Source of the DNA: Natrinema sp. DC36
Lineage (GTDB): Archaea; Halobacteriota; Halobacteria; Halobacteriales; Natrialbaceae
NCBI RefSeq assembly: GCF_020405225.1
Contig: NZ_CP084472.1
Location: forward strand, 2,232,001-2,296,000
Length of the DNA stretch: 64,000 bases
Direction of reading: 5' to 3'
Shown: positions 17,218 through 24,073 of the stretch, one piece after another
Numbering within the stretch: the first letter of the stretch is position 1
Layout of the letters: each line of letters starts with the position of its first letter
Notes under the pieces: generated by a model
Databases searched by the model: none
Told to the model about the DNA's origin: nothing
The model's input: the letters and a program-made list of their open reading frames with translations, nothing else
Translations under genes and position numbers: made by a program

Positions 17218-18051
17218 ATGCGAGACGATCCCAACCCGACCGGGACCCCGTCGCCGCTCGCTCGCGTCGAACCGGTTCCCGGCGAACCGGCCGCGACCGC
17301 GGCGATCGGGGGCGAGAGCGCGTTGCTCGTCGCCGACTATCACGCCGGCTACGAGGCCGGCTTGCGCTCCGAGCGCGGCGTCGACGTTCCCAGCCGCGCG
17401 CCCGACCGCCGAGAGCGACTGCTGGCGTTGCTCGAGCGCACTGATCCCGATCGGCTGGTCGTCCTCGGCGACCTCATGCACTCGATCGGCGATCCGGGCG
17501 GGGCCGAACGCGGCGAACTCGAGGTGCTGTTCGAGTCTTTTTCGAGTGATCTCACAGTGACCGTCGTCAAGGGCAACCACGACGGCAGAATCGAAACCTG
17601 GCTCGCGGACAGCGACGACATCGGGGCGACGATTACCGTCGTCCCCGGCGATGGCGTCGCGCTCGGCGATATCGGCGTCTGTCACGGGCACACCTGGCCC
17701 TCTCGAGCGGTCCTCGAGAGCGAGGTGGTCTGTTTGGGTCACGAACACCCCTGCGTTCGACTCGAGGACGAGGTCGGCGGGAGCCGCGTCGAGCGTACGT
17801 GGCTGCGCGGCCGGCTCGATCCCGGCCCGTTTCGCGACCGTCCGGCGTACGAGGGGGTTACGTGGCTCGAGGATGCGGACGAAACCCCGCCGCGCGCGGT
17901 CGTCGTACCGGCGTTCAACGACCTCGTCGGCGGGACGTGGATCAACGTCGCCGGACAGTCGTTCCTCTCGCCGTTTCTTCCGGCGGGGCTGGCTGCGGGA
18001 GAGGCGTACCTGCTGGACGGCACGCGACTCGGTCCATACGAGTCGGTGTAA
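17218..18051 (+). CDS. Calcineurin-like metallophosphoesterase of the RPA operon
   Basis: This is a binuclear-metal phosphoesterase of 277 residues. Conserved motifs in order are ADYHAG (D40, H42), LGDLMH, KGNHDG and HGHTW/GHEH, the complete set of metal ligands for this superfamily. It starts 9 bases after the RPA-associated protein gene, so it is the third gene of the RPA operon. A phosphoesterase accompanies RPA genes in other haloarchaea too, where its substrate is unproven. A nucleic-acid end-processing role is plausible from context. The family also contains DNA, protein and small-molecule phosphatases. Confidence 0.88.
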   Translation: MRDDPNPTGTPSPLARVEPVPGEPAATAAIGGESALLVADYHAGYEAGLRSERGVDVPSRAPDRRERLLALLERTDPDRLVVLGDLMHSIGDPGGAERGELEVLFESFSSDLTVTVVKGNHDGRIETWLADSDDIGATITVVPGDGVALGDIGVCHGHTWPSRAVLESEVVCLGHEHPCVRLEDEVGGSRVERTWLRGRLDPGPFRDRPAYEGVTWLEDADETPPRAVVVPAFNDLVGGTWINVAGQSFLSPFLPAGLAAGEAYLLDGTRLGPYESV

Positions 18052-18172
18052 CGGAACGGAGCGGGTTCGGCGGGCGACTACCCGCAACGATCTTGCCTCG
18101 GGAGAGACTCGAGCAGCGGACGTGAAAATATCATTCAAAAAATACTTAGTCGCCGAAGTGATAGTCGTGGCC

Positions 18173-18994
18173 ATGTCGTTTCGCCGTCCGTCGGCGCTAT
18201 TCTTCGCAGTCGCTACCGGCTGGTACGTCGGTCTGTTCGGCCTCGGCGTGACGGGCCTCGCGCTGGGCGTTGGATACGTCACGCCGTGGCCACTGGTAAT
18301 CGGCGCGTGTGTCGGCCTCCTCGCGACTGCCGGCAGTTATACCCGCGCCGACCTCGCGACGAGACTCGTCCGAACGCGCCTGTCACATCTGCTGGCCGGA
18401 GTCCCGTTCGTCCTGATTTTCGGCGGGACATTGCTCCTCTTAGTTGATCTCCCGAAGTACGAGAGCTGGCTGACGACGTGGCTCTCCGAACTGCTCGTGA
18501 TCACCATTGCCGGTTTCATTTTCTATCTCGTTTCGATAAATCGTCACGTCGCGATCCGCTACGAACGAGACTCGGTGATGGTCAACTGGGTCGCGGAGCC
18601 GGACGCGCGATACCGTCGACTCGTTCGAGCGGTCGGTATCGGTGTGGGTTGCGGGTGTTTGATCCTCGGCTTCGCCGTCGATCCGATTGTCAATCCATTT
18701 CCCGGCATTGGCGGTATGTTGCTGGCTCAGGCGTTTCTTGCCGGTCGACATCGTGAGTACGTGCTTTTCGAAAGCGGGCTGTGCATCCACCGACCGGGCA
18801 CGATCAGTTACCAGTTCATTCCTCGCCAGCAGTTACGATCGGTCGACCTCACGGACGACCGGCTCGCGATCCGACGCGGATACCCGTGGCCGTTTCCGAT
18901 TCGATGTGCCACCGCAACGGTCAGACGGCCGAGGCAGGTCGCGGACGCACTCACGCAGGTACTCACGTCCACGCCGGTGGACGACCGCAACTGA
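18173..18994 (+). CDS. Hypothetical membrane protein with PH-like C-terminal region
   Basis: The ATG at 18173 gives 273 residues. Four to six hydrophobic segments lie in two pairs (about residues 8-28, 33-52, 76-96, 103-122) and again near 155-190. A soluble C-terminal part follows (YVLFESGLCIHRPGTISYQFIPRQQLRSVDLTDDRLAIRRG). Its alternating strands resemble PH-like domains of bacterial membrane proteins. In-frame GTG codons at 18122 and 18167 are possible longer starts. It stands after the RPA operon in the same direction but with a 120-base gap. The function is unknown. Confidence 0.72.
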   Translation: MSFRRPSALFFAVATGWYVGLFGLGVTGLALGVGYVTPWPLVIGACVGLLATAGSYTRADLATRLVRTRLSHLLAGVPFVLIFGGTLLLLVDLPKYESWLTTWLSELLVITIAGFIFYLVSINRHVAIRYERDSVMVNWVAEPDARYRRLVRAVGIGVGCGCLILGFAVDPIVNPFPGIGGMLLAQAFLAGRHREYVLFESGLCIHRPGTISYQFIPRQQLRSVDLTDDRLAIRRGYPWPFPIRCATATVRRPRQVADALTQVLTSTPVDDRN

Positions 18995-19041
18995 CCGTTC
19001 GCGAACGGTCACCTGATGGGCGTCGCAGTTCCCGCTGCCGT

Positions 19042-19356
19042 CTACCGCCGGACGGTTTCCGATCGGATCTCGTCGCCCTCGCGCCACTGATAGTAGTCGT
19101 ACTCGGTTCCGGCGATCTCCGTCACCGAGACGGTCGCCCGTTCCGGGACGCCGTCGGGGTACGGTTCGGCATCGGCCTCGTCCGATATCGATTCGTCGTC
19201 CGCTCCCTCACGTCGCTCCTTCCACGCCGCCACCTCCTCGAGATAGGCGCTCACTTCGCGAAGCGTCGCTGCGTCTCGTTTCGTGAATTCCTCGAGCGCC
19301 TCACGGTCCACGCGGTCCAACTCCGGCGGCGGGGTCGGTCGCTCGTCGGCAGCCAT
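19042..19356 (-). CDS. Hypothetical acidic protein
   Basis: This is a 104-residue acidic protein (MAADERPTPPPELDRVDREALEEF). A helical N-terminal half is followed by a compact C-terminal segment ending in VTEIAGTEYDYYQWREGDEIRSETVRR. Proteins of this look are widespread in haloarchaea, but I cannot name a function. Its composition is much more haloarchaeal than any other reading frame here, which is the main support for it. Confidence 0.72.
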   Translation of the reverse strand: MAADERPTPPPELDRVDREALEEFTKRDAATLREVSAYLEEVAAWKERREGADDESISDEADAEPYPDGVPERATVSVTEIAGTEYDYYQWREGDEIRSETVRR

Positions 19357-19490
19357 GTCTTGCGGTGGGAGCCGGTCGACCGTAAAACGTCGTTGTTCCG
19401 TTCGAGACCGTCTTCCGCGTCAGAATTTGCGGTGTGATGACGTAGACCGTATTGAGTCCTAATATTCGTTAGTAGCCAACCACGTGTAGA

Positions 19491-19498
19491 TTTATATA
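19491..19498 (+). promoter_or_regulatory. TATA box of the small HTH gene
   Basis: TTTATATA is centred about 25 bases before the ATG at 19519. It is a near-consensus haloarchaeal TATA box with spacing for a leaderless transcript. Confidence 0.75.
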
Positions 19499-19518
19499 CC
19501 AGAACGAGATCCGTACTG

Positions 19519-19758
19519 ATGACAATGGAATCACAGAAACACCGACCGACGGCGCGAATCGATCCGGTTCCCGACGACCTCGAGTCGGCCCAGGCAAAAC
19601 TCGTGTACATCTATCTCGAGGCGGCCGACGGCGCGACGGTCGACGAACTGGGAGAGATACTGGCGATGAAGAAGATCGACATCCTGAGCGTGCTGAACTC
19701 GCTTTCGAGCGCCGGCTACGTCACCCAGACGGGCGCGACGTACGTCGTCGCGAACTGA
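19519..19758 (+). CDS. Small winged-helix (TrmB/MarR-like) DNA-binding protein
   Basis: This 79-residue protein consists almost entirely of one helix-turn-helix unit. The sequence AQAKLVYIYLEAADGATVDELGEIL forms the first helices. KKIDILSVLNSLSSAGYVTQTGATYVVAN forms the recognition helix and wing. It has no sensor domain. The ATG at 19519 is followed by a second at 19525; the TATA spacing suits either. It is transcribed towards glnA from the opposite side (convergent), so a role in nitrogen control is possible but unproven. It may instead serve as a general small repressor. Confidence 0.8.
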   Translation: MTMESQKHRPTARIDPVPDDLESAQAKLVYIYLEAADGATVDELGEILAMKKIDILSVLNSLSSAGYVTQTGATYVVAN

Positions 19759-19883
19759 TCGGGCGAGTCGCGACGACTGGGACGACGAGATCGGCGCTCG
19801 TTCTGCCGGCGTGTCGTCAGAAACTGGAATGCAGCGTATCGGTGCTCGATGCACCGAAACACGTCGTCTTCGGGGTCAGCCGG

Positions 19884-21236
19884 TTAGAACGTCTCGAGGT
19901 AGCGGTCGAGCTCCCAGTCGGAGACGTCGACGAGGTAGTCCTCGAACTCCTGTTCTTTGGCTTCGACGAACTTCGGTCCGACGTGCTCGCCGAGGGCGCT
20001 GTAGATGACTTCGTCCTCCTCGAGGGCCTCGACGGCTTCGCCGAGATTCGTCGGCAGCGTGTCGATGCCGTACTCCTCGCGTTTCTCCTCGTCGAACTCG
20101 TAGATGTTCTCTCGAACCGGGTCCGGACAGTCGAGATCCTTTTCGACGCCGTCGAGACCCGCGTGGATGAGCGCGGCCAGCGCGAGGTACGGGTTACAGG
20201 ACGGGTCGGGGAAGCGCGCCTCGATGCGGGAAGCCGCCGGGACGCGGGCCGCCGGTTTTCGGATCAGCGCCGAGCGGTTGCGATCGGACCAGGCGACGTA
20301 GACGGGTGCCTCGTAGCCCGGCACCAGTCGCTTGTAGCTGTTCACGGTCGGGTTCGAGACGGCCGTGATCGCCGGCGCGTGCTCGAGGATCCCCGCGATG
20401 AAGGAGTGTGCCGTTTCGGAGAGGTCGAACTCGTCGTCCTCGTCGTGGAAGGCGTTCTCGCCGTCCTCGAACAGCGAGAGGTGCGTGTGCATGCCCGAGC
20501 CGTTGATGCGCGGGATCGGTTTCGGCATGAACGTCGCGTGGAGGTCGTGCTGTGCGGCGATCGCGCGGACGACGGTGCGGAAGGTGCCGACGTTGTCCGC
20601 CGTCGAGAGCGCGTCGTCGTACTCGAAGTTGATCTCGTGTTGGCCCTTGGCGACCTCGTGGTGGCTCGCTTCGATTTCGAAGCCCATGTCCTCGAGGCCG
20701 TAGATGATGTCGCGGCGAACGTCGCTCGCGAGGTCTTTCGGCGCGAGATCGAAGTAGCCGCCGTGGTCGCCCGTCTTCGTCGTCGCGCGTCCCTCCTCGT
20801 CTTCCTCGAAGAGGAAGAACTCCGGTTCGGGCGCGGCGTTGACCGTGTATCCCAGGTCGTCGGCGCGCTCGAGGGCATTCTTGAGGACGCGCCGCGGGTC
20901 GCCCTCGAAGGGCTCACCGGTCGAGGTGTCGATGACGTCGCAGATCATTCGAGCCGAGGCGCCGTCCTCACGATTTTGCCACGGGAGAACCGCGAACGTG
21001 TCGGGGTCGGGCTTGAGCCGCATGTCCGATTCCTGAATGCGCACGAACCCCTCGATCGAGGAGCCGTCGAAGTAGATCCCCTCGGTGAACGCCTTCTCGG
21101 CCTGCCGGGCGGGCACGGAGACGTTCTTGACAGTCCCCAGAATGTCGGTGAACTGCAGCCGAAGGAAGTCGATGTCTTCCTCCTCGATTTCGTCCAGTAC
21201 CTCCTCTTCCGAAGCGGTTAGATTTCCGTTCGTCAT
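19884..21236 (-). CDS. glnA: Glutamine synthetase type I
   Basis: This enzyme makes glutamine from glutamate, ammonia and ATP, the main route of ammonium assimilation in haloarchaea. It has 450 residues. The N-terminal beta-grasp domain begins about residue 20 ([14 protein letters not shown]). The catalytic domain carries [14 protein letters not shown], the substrate and metal segment [10 protein letters not shown], and [10 protein letters not shown] near the ATP site. The ATG at 21236 is preceded by a TATA box 30 bases away. I do not see the adenylylation-site region of bacterial GSI-beta, which fits the archaeal GSI-alpha group. The gene stands alone, convergent with the small HTH gene. Confidence 0.96.
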   Translation of the reverse strand: MTNGNLTASEEEVLDEIEEEDIDFLRLQFTDILGTVKNVSVPARQAEKAFTEGIYFDGSSIEGFVRIQESDMRLKPDPDTFAVLPWQNREDGASARMICDVIDTSTGEPFEGDPRRVLKNALERADDLGYTVNAAPEPEFFLFEEDEEGRATTKTGDHGGYFDLAPKDLASDVRRDIIYGLEDMGFEIEASHHEVAKGQHEINFEYDDALSTADNVGTFRTVVRAIAAQHDLHATFMPKPIPRINGSGMHTHLSLFEDGENAFHDEDDEFDLSETAHSFIAGILEHAPAITAVSNPTVNSYKRLVPGYEAPVYVAWSDRNRSALIRKPAARVPAASRIEARFPDPSCNPYLALAALIHAGLDGVEKDLDCPDPVRENIYEFDEEKREEYGIDTLPTNLGEAVEALEEDEVIYSALGEHVGPKFVEAKEQEFEDYLVDVSDWELDRYLETF

Positions 21237-21265
21237 CTTCTGCTCGCCTAAGCCAACGAATTCTA

Positions 21266-21273
21266 CTATTAAA
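21266..21273 (-). promoter_or_regulatory. TATA box of glnA
   Basis: On the minus strand this reads TTTAATAG, about 30-37 bases upstream of the glnA ATG at 21236. It is the strongest AT-rich element in the spacer. Confidence 0.65.
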
Positions 21274-21519
21274 GTTCTACTGTTGTGGGCGAATATACGC
21301 AAATTCTCTCTCAGATGGACGAACGTAGTTTATAATATGGTATACTCGGTGTGTGGCTGACATCGGCTGAAAAAGTACGGGCAGAAATGAATAATCGTGT
21401 AGTGGTCGCTCGAGGCGTCGGTTCGTCGGAAGCGCATCGACCCCTCGAGTCGCGTTCCAGGTCTCGTCTCGAGTCACGGCTCGATCGCGTCGAACTCGTC
21501 GATTTCGAAAATCGGTTCG

Positions 21520-21870
21520 CTACGCCGAAGCGGCCCGTACGCCGGAGACGTGCCCGGCTCCGGTCAGTATCGTCAGGCTCGAGAGGCCGATCTCGACGGT
21601 CGCCCGCCAGACGGTCGTCGAGGTGCGGATCGCTCGCTGCCACGCCGCGACCGGGACGATCGGCGCTCGTTCGCGTGCCGGCCCGTTCGGTCGCGGCCGC
21701 TTCGTCAGCGCCGTCTCGCAGTTCGGACAGACGTACGCGACGTGCCGGCCGTTCGATTCCAACACCCAGTCACCGTCGACCGGGCTCGAGTGGTCGCACT
21801 CCCAGCAAAACAGCGTCGCTTTCCGCTGCGTCGGGGCGCCGTCACCGCGGGTAGATGCTGGCTGGGTCAT
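21520..21870 (-). CDS. Zinc-ribbon hypothetical protein
   Basis: This 116-residue protein has one clear zinc ribbon: FCWECDH near residue 22 and VCPNCET near residue 47, a CxxC/CxxC pair about 25 residues apart. A basic linker and a C-terminal helical, mildly hydrophobic segment (TVWRATVEIGLSSLTILTGAGHV) follow. It may bind nucleic acid or simply be a structural zinc protein. It lies between glnA and the thioredoxin-like gene, divergent from the latter. I do not know a named function. Confidence 0.75.
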   Translation of the reverse strand: MTQPASTRGDGAPTQRKATLFCWECDHSSPVDGDWVLESNGRHVAYVCPNCETALTKRPRPNGPARERAPIVPVAAWQRAIRTSTTVWRATVEIGLSSLTILTGAGHVSGVRAASA

Positions 21871-22078
21871 CGGGCGTGGGTACAGGCCCCAGCTATAAAA
21901 TCACCTCCCGTACTCGATTCACACAATACAAGCGACCGGTGAATCTTCGCTGCGACACCGTCAATCGATCCGAGAAATGCGGTGTGTCCACGAGAGTCAG
22001 GCCAGTGGTACGAGACCCGACCGTCGACTCGCCGCGCCCGGCGTCACGGATTTCCGCGCTGATCACGTATCCGTCGCC

Positions 22079-22429
22079 ATGGCCGCGACCAGTAAACCGA
22101 GCCGACTCGAGACCGGCGACGAACTCGACGACTTCGTAGACGCCCACGACGTGGCGCTCGTGGAGTTCTACACCAGCGGCTGTGCGATGTGCCAAGCCAT
22201 GGAGCCCGTCCTGGGAAACGTCTCTCGGGCCACGGACGTCGCGATCGGGATGGTCAACCCCGGCGACGACATCGAACTCGTCGACCGGTTCGATATCCGG
22301 TCGGTGCCCACGCTGATCCTATTCGAGGACGGGGCGGAAACCGCGCGGCTGGCGGAGGGGTTCCAGGGTGGCGACGCCGTCACTGCGTTCCTGGCCGAAC
22401 ACGTTCCGAACGCCGTCGGTGCCGACTGA
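22079..22429 (+). CDS. Thioredoxin-family protein with CxMC active site
   Basis: This 116-residue protein has the thioredoxin fold: VALVEFYTSGCAMCQAMEPVL holds the active site C-A-M-C, followed by the usual cis-proline segment SVPTLILFEDG. The canonical CGPC is replaced, which in related proteins changes redox potential. The preceding residues are T-S-G instead of the usual A-x-W. It could act as a thiol-disulfide exchange protein for specific clients. It is distinct from the trxA at 63.8 kb, which has the canonical WCGPC site. The gene lies just before the exonuclease gene in the same direction. Confidence 0.9.
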   Translation: MAATSKPSRLETGDELDDFVDAHDVALVEFYTSGCAMCQAMEPVLGNVSRATDVAIGMVNPGDDIELVDRFDIRSVPTLILFEDGAETARLAEGFQGGDAVTAFLAEHVPNAVGAD

Positions 22430-22505
22430 CAGAATCAGGTTCGTCACTGCAGCGCGTCGCTCGAGTCCGCGAACGCTTATCATCGCTCGCTCGTATTCCC
22501 TTTCT

Positions 22506-24071
22506 ATGTCCGACGAGGACGGTGCCGACCTGCTGGCGCTGCGCTGTGACGCCGTCGCCGATCTGGACGACACGGCGCTGCGAGACGCGCTCGAGTACTT
22601 CGGCCCGGACCTCGTCTACGTCGTTCGCGAGTCGTCGGACGTCCGCGTCGTCAGCCGCCTCCGTCGCGCGTTCGACGGGCCGGTCGTCTCCGCCGGCGGC
22701 CCCGCCAACGTTCGGACGGAGACGGTCGCCGGTATCACGTTCGTCTTCGCGGGGTCGGCGTCGCTGCTCGAGGACCGCTCTGAAGACGACGAGACGCAGA
22801 CCGCGGAGTACGTCGTCTGCGACGATATCGAGCCGACGACGGACGCCGTCGTGCTGGAGGCGACCCTCGCCGGCCGCGAACCGCTCGCCCGCTACCAGTC
22901 GCGAGCGAGCGAGACGGCAACCGTGCTGACCGGCGCGCTCGAGGCGAGTTACGATCACGTCTGGGAGCCGACCGTCGACGGAGAAGGAGTCAGGATACCG
23001 GTTCGGGGGGTCGCCCCGTTGCGCCGCTCCGGCGCGGCCGAACTCGCCTGTCTCACCTGCGACCGACGCGGTTCGGTGGCCGTCTCGTCGGCCCCGGCCG
23101 ACCGATTCGGGCTGCGAGCGCTTGCCAACGTCGGGCCGACGACCGCACAGCGGCTCCGAACGAACGGCTACGAGACGCGCGCGGCCGTCGCCGAGGCCAC
23201 CGAGGCGGACCTCCGCGCGATCGACGGCGTCGGCGCGTCGACGGCTCGAGCGATTCGCCACAGCGCGCGTTCGCTCGCGGAGTCACGCGTCGTCCGCTGC
23301 ACTGACGAGCCGGTTCCGCCGGCGGCCGAGACCGCGACGCCGCTGTTCGTCGACATCGAAACCGACGGGCTACAGCCGACGATCATCTGGCTGATCGGGG
23401 TCTACGATCCCGAACGCGACGCCTACGTCGACTTCGTCGACACCGATCCGTCCCGCGACGAGCCGGGCGCGGCGACCCGTGAGTTTGTCTCGTGGCTGGC
23501 CGCCGAGTACGACGCGCCGTCGCTCGTCGCGTGGAACGGCCACGCGTTCGACTACAAACACCTCGAGCGCTTCATCGCCCGCGACGTGCCCGAGTTCCAC
23601 GACTACTGGCGGGAGAACGTCTTCACGTACGACCTCTACGACTGGGCGGTGCGACGCGAACACGCCGTGTTGCCGGGTCGAACGAACCGGCTCGAGGACG
23701 TGGCCGAGGCGCTGGGCTGTGACCGGTCGGGAGCCGCGGCGGCCCTCGACGGGAAGAGTCTCGCGGAGCGGATCCGGCGACTGCTCGAGAGCGAGCAGCC
23801 ATCGGGTACTGAATCCGACGACGGCGCGGCCGCGACTCGGGCCGCGACGGGACCGGCTATCGACTGGGCGGCCGCCCGGGAGTACTGCGAGGCGGACGTC
23901 AGGGAACTGGCCGCGGTTGCCGAGGCGATCGCGACGGCCCCGCTCGAGACCGGCAGAGCGTCGGCGGAGACCGACGGAGCGGAGATGGAGACGAACGGAG
24001 CGGAGAATGAGACGGAACGAGAACGATCGACCGACGACTCGACGACGCAGACCGGGCTCGCCGACTTTTGA
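22506..24071 (+). CDS. RNase H-fold exonuclease with helix-hairpin-helix motifs (MrfB/YprB-like)
   Basis: This is a predicted DEDD-type 3'-5' nuclease of 521 residues. The N-terminal part (1-170) is unassigned. A cysteine pair CLTC lies near residue 183. Two helix-hairpin-helix units cover about residues 200-265 (ALANVGPTTAQRL, IDGVGASTARAI). The nuclease domain follows, with FVDIETDGLQ (D283, E285), WNGHAFDYKHLERF and a final EYCEADVREL aspartate. In Bacillus subtilis, YprB (MrfB) is an exonuclease working with the helicase MrfA in mitomycin C repair. Here a MrfA-type helicase gene follows within 2 bases. HhH motifs would add DNA binding. Assignment by domain content and pairing. Confidence 0.88.
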   Translation: MSDEDGADLLALRCDAVADLDDTALRDALEYFGPDLVYVVRESSDVRVVSRLRRAFDGPVVSAGGPANVRTETVAGITFVFAGSASLLEDRSEDDETQTAEYVVCDDIEPTTDAVVLEATLAGREPLARYQSRASETATVLTGALEASYDHVWEPTVDGEGVRIPVRGVAPLRRSGAAELACLTCDRRGSVAVSSAPADRFGLRALANVGPTTAQRLRTNGYETRAAVAEATEADLRAIDGVGASTARAIRHSARSLAESRVVRCTDEPVPPAAETATPLFVDIETDGLQPTIIWLIGVYDPERDAYVDFVDTDPSRDEPGAATREFVSWLAAEYDAPSLVAWNGHAFDYKHLERFIARDVPEFHDYWRENVFTYDLYDWAVRREHAVLPGRTNRLEDVAEALGCDRSGAAAALDGKSLAERIRRLLESEQPSGTESDDGAAATRAATGPAIDWAAAREYCEADVRELAAVAEAIATAPLETGRASAETDGAEMETNGAENETERERSTDDSTTQTGLADF

Positions 24072-24073
24072 CT

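Noticed and set aside
15178-18282. Minus-strand open frame of more than 1000 codons across the RPA operon
   Set aside because: It is opposite three well-supported genes, and its composition (Arg, Val, Gly-rich) is that of antisense frames.
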